From NCBI GenBank assembly GCA_900547125.1, contig URFU01000072.1:1-11736 (forward strand): a DNA stretch of 11,736 nt, in the 5' to 3' direction. Both the position numbers and the translations under genes were made by a program. Source of the stretch: an uncultured Collinsella sp. (lineage in GTDB: Bacteria; Actinomycetota; Coriobacteriia; Coriobacteriales; Coriobacteriaceae). Of the stretch, positions 6,159 to 11,736 are shown piece after piece (the first letter of the stretch is position 1; each line of letters opens with the position of its first letter). Below the pieces are notes generated by a model. That model was not told where the DNA came from and searched no databases. It worked only from the letters and a program-made list of their open reading frames with translations.

Positions 6159-7341
6159 CGAGGCATGCATTGGCTGCGGCCGCTGCGTTCGCGCCTGTGC
6201 CTCAGGCGGCATTGTGGTGGAGGGCGAGCGCCCCAACCGCTGCGCCCATGTGACCGATGGCTGTATCTTGTGCGGCGGGTGCGTCGACGCTTGCCCCGTC
6301 AATGCCATTTCAATCGAGCGCGACGAGGCCGCCGGCGCGGTTGACCTCGATGCTTATCGAGACATTTGGGTATTCGTTCAGACCGACGAGCACGATGTCG
6401 TGGCCCCGGTGGCTTACGAACTCATGGGTAAGGGGCGCGAGCTTGCCGATGCTCGCGGTTGTCGTCTGGTGGCATTGGCCGGCATGGGCCCCGAGAGCTC
6501 GCTTGAGGACCTGGAACATCTGGTCTGCGCCGGTGCCGACGAGGTCGTGGTCTGCCGCGACGAGCGGCTGCGTCAAAACGATGCGGAGGTCTATGCCCGC
6601 TTGATTTGCGATTTGGTGGCCGAGCACAGGCCCGAGGCCATTCTGTACGGCGCGACCGCTTTTGGCCGTGAGCTGGCGCCCGGTGTGGCCATTCGCTTGC
6701 AGACGGGCCTGACGGCCGACTGCACGGTGCTTTCGATGGATACGGAGACGAGTCTACTGCAACAGACCCGCCCGGCGTTTGGCGGCAACTTGATGGCCAC
6801 CATTATCTGCCCCAATCATCGTCCCCAGATGGCAACGGTGCGTCCCGGCATCTTTGGGGCGCCCGAGTTTGATTACAGCCGTTCTGGCACGATTACCCAG
6901 GTATCGCTGGCGGATGATGTTAAGGCCCGCGTCGAGATCTCGATTCCTGCCGAGGAGTGGGGGCAGCAGGCATCAATTGCCGATGCCGAGCGCCTGGTCG
7001 TGGTGGGCCGCGGCATTGGCTCCAAGAAGAATCTGCCTCTGATGCGAAAACTCGCCGATGCGCTGGGTGCCGAGCTTGGTTGCACGCGTCCCATCGTGGA
7101 GGCGGGTTGGCTGGAGTACCGCCACCAGATCGGCCAGACCGGCGTGTCGGTTTCGCCTAAGCTCCTCGTGAGCATCGGCGTTTCGGGTGCTATCCAGCAC
7201 CTAGCCGGCATCGGCGGCGCGGAGTGCATCATCGCCGTCAACGAGGACCCGGATGCCCCCATCTTTGGCGCTGCACAGTACAAAGTTGTCGGCGATGCTG
7301 CCGAAGTCGTCGAGGAGCTTCTGGCCCAGCTCGGGCGCTAG
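6136..7341 (+). CDS. etfA: Electron transfer flavoprotein alpha subunit with N-terminal 2[4Fe-4S] ferredoxin domain
   Basis: The protein has 401 residues. Residues 1-60 form a bacterial ferredoxin module: C11-x2-C14-x2-C17-x3-C21 and C43-x2-C46-x2-C49-x3-C53-P, enough for two [4Fe-4S] clusters, with an extra C36 between them. The Etf alpha domain follows, and the C-terminal FAD domain shows VVVGRGIGSKKNLP (about 286), TRPIVEAGWLEYRHQIGQTG (QIGQTG near 331), SGAIQH (about 350) and VNEDPDAPIFGAAQY. Fusion of a ferredoxin domain to EtfA is characteristic of Ldh-EtfAB and CarCDE complexes, where it accepts electrons from reduced ferredoxin. This makes confurcation the best reading: ferredoxin plus lactate drive reduction of NAD+. 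The start at 6136 is supported by AGGGGG 9 bases upstream. The stop TAG shares CTAG with the convergent HD gene. Confidence 0.88.
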   Translation: MSGLIIDSEACIGCGRCVRACASGGIVVEGERPNRCAHVTDGCILCGGCVDACPVNAISIERDEAAGAVDLDAYRDIWVFVQTDEHDVVAPVAYELMGKGRELADARGCRLVALAGMGPESSLEDLEHLVCAGADEVVVCRDERLRQNDAEVYARLICDLVAEHRPEAILYGATAFGRELAPGVAIRLQTGLTADCTVLSMDTETSLLQQTRPAFGGNLMATIICPNHRPQMATVRPGIFGAPEFDYSRSGTITQVSLADDVKARVEISIPAEEWGQQASIADAERLVVVGRGIGSKKNLPLMRKLADALGAELGCTRPIVEAGWLEYRHQIGQTGVSVSPKLLVSIGVSGAIQHLAGIGGAECIIAVNEDPDAPIFGAAQYKVVGDAAEVVEELLAQLGR

Positions 7342-8150
7342 GCGCCGGCCAGCCAGGCTCGCATCTCTTTCTTTAGACGTTCCCAGGTCGCTTGCGTGGC
7401 GGGGTCGGTAAAGGGGCGCACGATGCCAAAGGGCGCGTCGAGCAGGCGGTAGATATCGCCCTGCTCGCGCGCCAGCGCGCGGCTTGCCGGATAGACGAGC
7501 TCAAACATAAAGCAGATCAGCCCCACCAAGTAGTCCGCGGGCTCATCGCGCTCGTCGCGCGTGACGCAGCGGTGCTCGTCAAAGGCGGCCAGCGTTGGTG
7601 CCGAGAAGTGGCTGGCAAGAAACGCGTCCTCATTCACTTTGAGGATGGTGTCGACGGTACTGTCGGCGATGGTGCGCATGATGTCGATCTTGTCGCCATC
7701 GCGCACAATATCGCAGAAGCGCTGCGTGCGCTCGTCGAGCTGCGCGGGCAGACGGAAATCGCTGTGATAGGCAATGCTCGCTCGAATGAGTTCGTCTTCT
7801 ACCGGATCGTCGATAAAGTCGCGGATACTTGTTGCCGCGGGCGCATCTGCAGGTGTTTCGCCAAAGAGGACCTCGACGCCCAACGCCGCATGGCTCACGC
7901 TTTCGGCATCCTTAAACGTATCCCAGCGTCGCAGCTGCTCAAAGCGGCCCATATCGTGCAACAGCCCACAAAGCCACGCCAGGTCAATGTCCTGCGGTGA
8001 CCAGCCCTGTTCGCGTGCCACGGCATCGCATGCCTCGGCAACGTGGTACGTATGCTCGATTTTGAGCGCGATACGCGGATTGGCGGCATCGTAGGCATCG
8101 GTGTAGGTCTTGAAGGCCGCGGCAGCCCGCGTTCGATCGATAGCTGTCAT
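7338..8150 (-). CDS. HD-domain phosphohydrolase
   Basis: This is a soluble 270-residue protein with the HD-superfamily metal site: H33 in KIEHTYHVAEAC, the H65-D66 doublet in LCGLLHDMGRFEQ, and D153 in RDGDKIDIMR. H87 (SHAALGVEVL) and H129 (IAYHSDF) are also well placed, so the site could bind two metals as in several HD phosphohydrolases. These enzymes remove phosphate from nucleotides or cleave cyclic dinucleotides; nothing here fixes the substrate. There is no HD-GYP signature and no fused sensor domain. The start is supported by AGGAAG 5 bases before the ATG. It converges on etfA with a 4-bp overlap and is transcribed divergently from azlC, so it is a single-gene unit. Family assignment is good; the biological role is unknown. 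Confidence 0.82.
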   Translation of the reverse strand: MTAIDRTRAAAAFKTYTDAYDAANPRIALKIEHTYHVAEACDAVAREQGWSPQDIDLAWLCGLLHDMGRFEQLRRWDTFKDAESVSHAALGVEVLFGETPADAPAATSIRDFIDDPVEDELIRASIAYHSDFRLPAQLDERTQRFCDIVRDGDKIDIMRTIADSTVDTILKVNEDAFLASHFSAPTLAAFDEHRCVTRDERDEPADYLVGLICFMFELVYPASRALAREQGDIYRLLDAPFGIVRPFTDPATQATWERLKKEMRAWLAGA

Positions 8151-8168
8151 AATGACTTCCTAAAAAGT

Positions 8169-8188
8169 TGTGTCTTTCTGTGTCTTTC
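8169..8188. repeat. Perfect 10-bp tandem direct repeat in the HD gene leader
   Basis: TGTGTCTTTC is repeated twice with no gap, 18 bases upstream of the HD gene start and just before its ribosome-binding site. The unit equals about one helical turn. It may be a regulator site or a simple slippage duplication in the leader. Confidence 0.6.
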
Positions 8189-8200
8189 GATCCGGTGGCA

Positions 8201-8206
8201 ATTGTA
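8201..8206 (-). promoter_or_regulatory. Possible -10 element (TACAAT) for the HD gene
   Basis: On the minus strand TACAAT, five of six matches to TATAAT, lies about 51 bases upstream of the HD start. No good -35 is found at 16-18 bases, so this is a weak candidate. Confidence 0.25.
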
Positions 8207-8287
8207 GGTGAACTCGGTTGCTGCCGGGCGCTGATTCTGTCATGTCGTTGAATGCGACTCGGAAAGCTTGTCGGGACGAGGAACGCT

Positions 8288-8980
8288 ATGGTGCTCAAAA
8301 TCGTTAAAACCGTCTGGCCGGTGATGCTTACCTATGTTGCGATAGCCGCGCCGTGCGGAATGATTATGGCGCAGACAGGAATGGAACCCTGGATGGTTTT
8401 TGCCCTGAGCAGCACGTTCGTGACGGGCAGCGGGCAGTTTATGATCTGCAATCTGTGGCTGGCAGGTGTGCCTGCAGCATCGATCGTCGCGAGCGTCGCC
8501 GCAATCTCCTCGCGCTTTGCGCTTTACTCGGCATCGATCGCACCGCATTTGAGGGGTGCTTCGAAGCGTCAGACGCTGGCTGTTGCCGCGACACTTACCG
8601 AGGAGGCATACGGCATCTCGCTTGCCAAGTTGGTTAAAGGGGAGGATTGGGGCCCGCTCGAGTCCTTTGTGCTCAACGTGATCCTCATCGCAACATGGGG
8701 CGTTTCGTGTACGACGGGCGCTATCGTCGGCACCGTTGTCGATGTTCCCACCGCTATTGCGGGTTTTGCCTGCACATCGCTCTATATCTGCCTGCTCTTT
8801 TCGCAGCGACTGTCGAGCGGCAATGTCGTAGCTGCCAGTTTGGCTGCGGTGGCCGTCGCCATATGCAAGTTCTTGGGGTGGACGAATATCGCCGTGCCGG
8901 TAAGCGTGCTCGTCGGCGTTGTCGCGGCGCTTGCGTGCGATGCTCTCGTCGAAGGAAGGGGTGCTCGCGATGCCCGTTAA
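8288..8980 (+). CDS. azlC: AzlC family branched-chain amino acid exporter, large subunit
   Basis: This 230-residue integral membrane protein is recognisable as AzlC (LIV-E large subunit), which with AzlD exports branched-chain amino acids or their analogues. Family landmarks include VTGSGQFMICNLWLAG, the S-R-F-A-L-Y-S-A-S-I stretch that corresponds to the usual N-x-R-H-x-L-Y-x-x-S, and TLTEEAYGISL, followed by several Gly/Ala/Val-rich membrane segments. The usual Arg-His is Arg-Phe here. I prefer the ATG at 8288, because GAGGAA precedes it and the protein then begins right at the first helix (MVLKIVKTVWPVMLTYVAI). The upstream ATG at 8252 has no ribosome-binding site. The 3' end overlaps azlD by 11 bp, so the pair is co-translated. 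No Lrp-type regulator gene is adjacent. Confidence 0.85.
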   Translation: MVLKIVKTVWPVMLTYVAIAAPCGMIMAQTGMEPWMVFALSSTFVTGSGQFMICNLWLAGVPAASIVASVAAISSRFALYSASIAPHLRGASKRQTLAVAATLTEEAYGISLAKLVKGEDWGPLESFVLNVILIATWGVSCTTGAIVGTVVDVPTAIAGFACTSLYICLLFSQRLSSGNVVAASLAAVAVAICKFLGWTNIAVPVSVLVGVVAALACDALVEGRGARDAR

Positions 8981-9293
8981 TGAGTTTTTGGTCCTGTGGC
9001 TGTCGTCGTGGGCGGCCATCGCATTTTTCCGCATTGCCCCGGCGTTCGCCTTGCGCGGGAGAACGCTGTCGCCTCGCGTTGCCGAGGCCTTGGGTTATAT
9101 TCCGCCTGCCGCCTTCGCGGCACTGGTCGCTAACGATTTGATAAGCCCTGGCGCTTTTGACGCCGGCTTGTGGCAGGGCTTGATTCCCTGGATTGCGGCT
9201 GTCGGCGTCGTGGCGGTGGCAATCAAGACAAAGTCGATGCTATGGTGCTGTGTTTCGGGCATCGTGCTCTATATCGTTTTGAGCCTCGTATAA
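8970..9293 (+). CDS. azlD: AzlD family branched-chain amino acid transport protein
   Basis: This is a 107-residue membrane protein with three to four hydrophobic segments: NEFLVLWLSSWAAIAFFRIA, a middle segment starting LGYIPPAAFAALVAN, and GLIPWIAAVGVVAVA with a final LYIVLSLV. The R-I-A-P-A-F, Y-I-P-P-A and V-A-x-K-T-K-S features fit the small partner subunit of AzlCD exporters. The ATG at 8970 has AAGGAAGGGG 8 bases upstream and overlaps the azlC stop by 11 bases, a normal arrangement for this pair. Longer in-frame starts lie inside azlC and lack support. No terminator hairpin is evident after the stop, so read-through towards the next gene is possible. Confidence 0.85.
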   Translation: MPVNEFLVLWLSSWAAIAFFRIAPAFALRGRTLSPRVAEALGYIPPAAFAALVANDLISPGAFDAGLWQGLIPWIAAVGVVAVAIKTKSMLWCCVSGIVLYIVLSLV

Positions 9294-9433
9294 GAGCAGG
9301 ACGCGTTTTCATTCCGGCCAACGAATCCAATTTCTCACCGAGGCGGTCTGCTTCTTCTGGTACCATGGTCAAACTTTACTGTAGCAAAGCGTGACGTGGG
9401 CTTTTGTTCTGCGTCAGCGGAAAAGGGGGCTTC
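9294..9433 (+). promoter_or_regulatory. Leader/promoter region upstream of the KdgT permease
   Basis: The 140-bp gap contains overlapping palindromes TGGTACCA (9358-9365) and ACCATGGT (9362-9369), and a weak promoter-like pair TTCTGG (9355-9360) and TACTGT (9377-9382) spaced 16 bases apart. The palindromes would lie at the -35, which is a plausible repressor position. No gene is seen in it; a 9-codon frame beginning at 9365 has no ribosome-binding site. Confidence 0.3.
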
Positions 9434-10456
9434 ATGGCACAGGAGGCGACCGCCAACGAGCAAAAGAAATTCAAAGTACCGCGCATCCCGGGTGACATCA
9501 TGATCTACCCGATGATCGTCGGCCTTTTGCTCAATTCCTTCTTCCCGCAGGTCTTTGAGATCGGCGGCTTCTTTACGGCTGCCTGCCGCGGCGGCTCCAA
9601 CACCATCGTCGCCGCGATCTTGCTATTTGTGGGCGCCGGCATCAGCTTTAAGTCCACGCCGGGTGCCATCAAGACCGGCATCGTCGTACTGATCCCCAAG
9701 CTTGTTGTTGCGGCCGCCCTTGGCTTGGGTGTGGCATATTTCTTTAACGACAACTTCCTGGGCCTGAGCTCCGTGTCTATCATCGGCGGCATCACGTTTT
9801 GCAACATGGCGCTCTATACGGGCATCATGGGCGAGTTCGGCGATGAGTCCGAGCAGGGCGCCGTCGGTATCCTGTTCTTTACGGCCGGCCCCGCCGTCAC
9901 GATGATCATCCTCGGTGTCTCGGGGCTCGCCAACATCCCCGTTGGCACCATCATCGGATCCATCCTGCCGCTTGTTATCGGTATGGTCCTGGGCAACTTG
10001 TTCCCGTTTGTCAAGAACCTGCTGGTCCCCGGCGCCAATCCTGCGATTGCCGTTATCGGATTTCAGCTCGGTGCATCCATGAGCCTGTCGAGCTTTATCA
10101 CCGGTGGTATTTCCGGCATCTTGTTGGGACTTGTCACGCTGTTTGTCGTCGGTCCCATCACTTTTGCGTTCGAGCGCCTGTGCGGCGGTAACGGCAAGGC
10201 TGCCGTGGCTTGCTCCACCATCGCCGGCACAGCTATGACCACGCCGGTCGCCCTCGCCGAGGTCGCTCCGCGCTATGCCGAGCTTGCGCCCACCGCGTAT
10301 GCGCAGATCGCCACCGCCGTCATCATCACGGCAATCATGGCCCCGATCCTGACCGGCTGGATCGACAAGAAGTTCTGCCAGGGCAAGGAGGACCTGTCGG
10401 TCGAAGGCGTTGAGGCCATCGAAAAAGCCGTCGCGACCGACATCGATGGCGAGTAG
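9434..10456 (+). CDS. kdgT: KdgT-type 2-keto-3-deoxygluconate permease
   Basis: This 340-residue multi-pass membrane transporter matches the KdgT family, which imports 2-keto-3-deoxygluconate (a pectin/uronate breakdown product) with protons. The opening after a short hydrophilic head, VPRIPGDIMIYPMIVGLLLN then FFPQVFEIGGFFTAACRGG, is the family signature. FVGAGISFKSTPGA, ITFCNMALYTGIMGEFGDES, FFTAGPAVTMI, NPAIAVIGFQLGASMSLSS and STIAGTAMTTPVALAEVAP follow in the expected order. Length is close to the usual 320 or so. The start at 9434 has AAGGGGG 4 bases upstream. No kdgK, kdgA or uronate-isomerase genes accompany it, so the substrate may be another sugar acid, and it appears to be transcribed alone. 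A long hairpin follows the stop. Confidence 0.87.
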   Translation: MAQEATANEQKKFKVPRIPGDIMIYPMIVGLLLNSFFPQVFEIGGFFTAACRGGSNTIVAAILLFVGAGISFKSTPGAIKTGIVVLIPKLVVAAALGLGVAYFFNDNFLGLSSVSIIGGITFCNMALYTGIMGEFGDESEQGAVGILFFTAGPAVTMIILGVSGLANIPVGTIIGSILPLVIGMVLGNLFPFVKNLLVPGANPAIAVIGFQLGASMSLSSFITGGISGILLGLVTLFVVGPITFAFERLCGGNGKAAVACSTIAGTAMTTPVALAEVAPRYAELAPTAYAQIATAVIITAIMAPILTGWIDKKFCQGKEDLSVEGVEAIEKAVATDIDGE

Positions 10457-10500
10457 CAATAGCACTCATCAATGATTCCGGCGTGCAATTCGCGCCGTTC

Positions 10501-10544
10501 GAGCGCCCGAACGAAAGCTGTCTTGCAGTGACGTTCGGGCGCTC
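10501..10544 (+). terminator. Long perfect hairpin after kdgT
   Basis: GAGCGCCCGAACG (10501-10513) pairs perfectly over 13 bp with CGTTCGGGCGCTC (10532-10544). The 18-base loop can form a small inner CTG/CAG stem. It lies 45 bases after the kdgT stop, where a terminator is expected. The following bases, TGCTATTATCCCC, are only partly T-rich, so it is an imperfect intrinsic terminator or an operator for the next gene. Confidence 0.55.
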
Positions 10545-10553
10545 TGCTATTAT
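10523..10553 (+). promoter_or_regulatory. Possible promoter of the GGDEF gene
   Basis: TATTAT (10548-10553) is a good -10. TTGCAG (10523-10528) is a fair -35, but the spacer is 19 bases. The right arm of the 13-bp hairpin occupies the spacer. Transcription would begin near 10560 and give a leader of roughly 80 bases. Confidence 0.3.
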
Positions 10554-10560
10554 CCCCATT

Positions 10561-10579
10561 GCCCCTGCGGAATAGGGGC
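10561..10579 (+). terminator. Short GC-rich hairpin in the kdgT-GGDEF gap
   Basis: GCCCCT and AGGGGC form a 6-bp stem with a 7-base loop, followed by GTTTATT. It could be a second weak terminator for kdgT or a leader hairpin of the GGDEF gene. Confidence 0.35.
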
Positions 10580-10596
10580 GTTTATTGCCCAGACAC

Positions 10597-10610
10597 GAAT
10601 CGGGCGATTC
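10597..10610. promoter_or_regulatory. 14-bp inverted repeat upstream of the GGDEF gene
   Basis: GAATCG-GG-CGATTC is a perfect 6-bp inverted repeat with a 2-base centre, 32 bases before the GTG start. It is a candidate operator, or a small leader stem close to the ribosome-binding site. Confidence 0.35.
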
Positions 10611-10642
10611 TGGCTACTTGGATATTGAAGGGATGGCGTCTA

Positions 10643-11736
10643 GTGGTTAAGGCACTCAAGATCGAGATATTCCTGCTGTGCATGATTATTCTTATCGGGC
10701 TTGCCGCACGAAGCCGCCGCTCCTTGTTCTCGAGCACCCAGCAGCTTTTGTTTAGCATGCTGGGCTACACGTCTGCTGCCTACATTTTCTTCGATATGAT
10801 CTGGACGCTCTCGGACGGCGTGAGCAGTCCTGTAGGCATCACGGCCAACTGGATGTCCAATGCGGTCTCGTTTTCGCTGTTCGCCATCGCGTGCCTCATT
10901 TGGTTTTTCTATTCCGAGACGATGCAGGGTCCACGGCTCCTGACCACGTCCTACAGGGTGGTACTTTTAGCGTTGCCAACCGTATTGGTGGTCGTGCTGG
11001 CATTTACCAGCTACTGGACGCACGCTATGTTCTATATCGACGCGCAGGGCGTATATCGTCGCGGAGCGCTTTATATGATTCAACCTATCGTTAGCTACTG
11101 CTACATCATATATACGTCCTTGCATGCCTTTATTCAGGCTCGAAAAGTCGAAAGCCTGCAAAAGAAGGCCATTTATCGCACCCTCGCCTTTTTTGCGGTT
11201 CCCGCTCTGGTGGGCGGTACCTTCCAGGTTTTGTTTTCGGTACCGGGCCTTTGCGTCGGTATAACGCTGAGCATCCTGCTGCTCTACACCATCTACCAGG
11301 AGCAGCTGATCTCGACCGCCCCGTTGACTGGCCTCAACAATCGCAACCGTTTTGAGACCTATATGCCGTCGCTCTTTTCAAATGTGGATCAGGCCGAAGA
11401 TGTATATCTGCTTATGATGGACGCTGACGGCTTTAAGCAGATTAACGATCGCTATGGACATGGGGAGGGCGACCATGCTCTTCAGGTTGTTGCGACAGCG
11501 CTCAAGGATGTCTGCTCGGTGTCTGGTGGCTTTATCGCGCGTTATGGTGGCGATGAGTTCGTGGTGCTCCAAAAGGCAGCGGCGGAACAGGACATCATAG
11601 ATCTGTGTTCGGCGATTGACGACGAGCTCGCTCGTGCCGAGGTACCGTATGCATTGCGGATGTCCATCGGTTACGCGCGGGTCGGCGATAGTGTTGATAC
11701 CTGGCAAGACATACTTCGCGCTGCCGATGCGGAGCT
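10643..11736 (+). CDS. Membrane-bound diguanylate cyclase (GGDEF), 3' end outside window
   Basis: 364 codons are visible and the frame is open to the window end. Residues 1 to about 215 hold about seven hydrophobic segments (for example IEIFLLCMIILIGLAA, VVLLALPTVLVVVLAF, LCVGITLSILLLYTIY) with few charged loops, so this is a membrane sensor module. A GGDEF domain follows: LTGLNNRNRFETYM (about 228-241), MMDADGFKQINDRYGHGEGD with metal-binding Asp, and the intact active site RYGGDEFVVL (299-308). It should make c-di-GMP from GTP. No RxxD inhibitory site is present at the usual place before GGDEF, so product feedback through that site is unlikely. The start is GTG at 10643, with GAAGGGA about 9-10 bases upstream; a nearby ATG at 10634 is out of frame and stops at once. 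The signal sensed is unknown. Confidence 0.85.
   Translation, partial: MVKALKIEIFLLCMIILIGLAARSRRSLFSSTQQLLFSMLGYTSAAYIFFDMIWTLSDGVSSPVGITANWMSNAVSFSLFAIACLIWFFYSETMQGPRLLTTSYRVVLLALPTVLVVVLAFTSYWTHAMFYIDAQGVYRRGALYMIQPIVSYCYIIYTSLHAFIQARKVESLQKKAIYRTLAFFAVPALVGGTFQVLFSVPGLCVGITLSILLLYTIYQEQLISTAPLTGLNNRNRFETYMPSLFSNVDQAEDVYLLMMDADGFKQINDRYGHGEGDHALQVVATALKDVCSVSGGFIARYGGDEFVVLQKAAAEQDIIDLCSAIDDELARAEVPYALRMSIGYARVGDSVDTWQDILRAADAE

Noticed and set aside
5070..6308. 412-codon minus-strand open frame opposite etfB
   Set aside because: It is an antisense shadow of etfB and neighbours, with no start signal and no family resemblance.
8240..9034. 264-codon minus-strand open frame opposite azlC
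   Set aside because: It is an antisense shadow of azlC. The plus-strand product has clear AzlC motifs and membrane helices.
9365..9394. Nine-codon frame before kdgT as a possible leader peptide
   Set aside because: No Shine-Dalgarno, no run of regulatory codons, and no attenuator hairpin between it and kdgT.
10561..10642. Possible c-di-GMP riboswitch upstream of the GGDEF gene
   Set aside because: The conserved core sequences of the known c-di-GMP-I and -II classes were not found. Only simple stems are visible.

Overview
This window looks like chromosomal DNA from a GC-rich, anaerobic, Gram-positive actinobacterium. A gut Coriobacteriia member such as Collinsella is my best guess. The guess rests on base composition, an LAxTG-type wall-sorting signal, small secreted proteins of a kind I associate with Coriobacteria and Clostridia, and a flavin/electron-transfer-flavoprotein lactate dehydrogenase operon. 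No rRNA, tRNA, CRISPR array, insertion sequence or phage gene was seen.

Left part, minus strand (1-3369). Reading in the direction of transcription, from high to low coordinates, a 98-residue protein of unknown function overlaps (ATGA) a single-pass membrane-anchored small surface protein. After an 88-bp gap with a perfect inverted repeat come a secreted WxL-like beta-domain protein, a minimal 85-residue protein that is little more than signal peptide plus LAQTG wall anchor, and a larger secreted Cys-containing protein whose reading frame is broken once. The 5' end of a DUF554 membrane protein follows at the window edge. These look like the parts of one cell-surface assembly.

A 345-bp divergent intergenic region (3370-3714) holds phased direct repeats and two adjacent palindromes. 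It separates the surface genes from a tight plus-strand operon (3715-7341): an FAD-dependent 2-hydroxyacid (lactate-type) dehydrogenase, EtfB, and EtfA with an N-terminal two-cluster ferredoxin domain. Together these resemble an electron-confurcating Ldh-EtfAB complex, which uses reduced ferredoxin to drive lactate oxidation with NAD+. Its last gene meets a convergent HD-domain phosphohydrolase tail to tail, sharing a CTAG.

Right part, plus strand (8288-11736). AzlC and AzlD form an overlapping branched-chain amino-acid exporter pair. A stand-alone KdgT-type 2-keto-3-deoxygluconate permease follows, then a long hairpin, then a multi-pass membrane diguanylate cyclase (GGDEF) cut by the window end. 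Transport, redox metabolism of hydroxy/keto acids and c-di-GMP signalling therefore sit together, but only the dehydrogenase/Etf genes and the AzlCD pair are convincingly single functional units.
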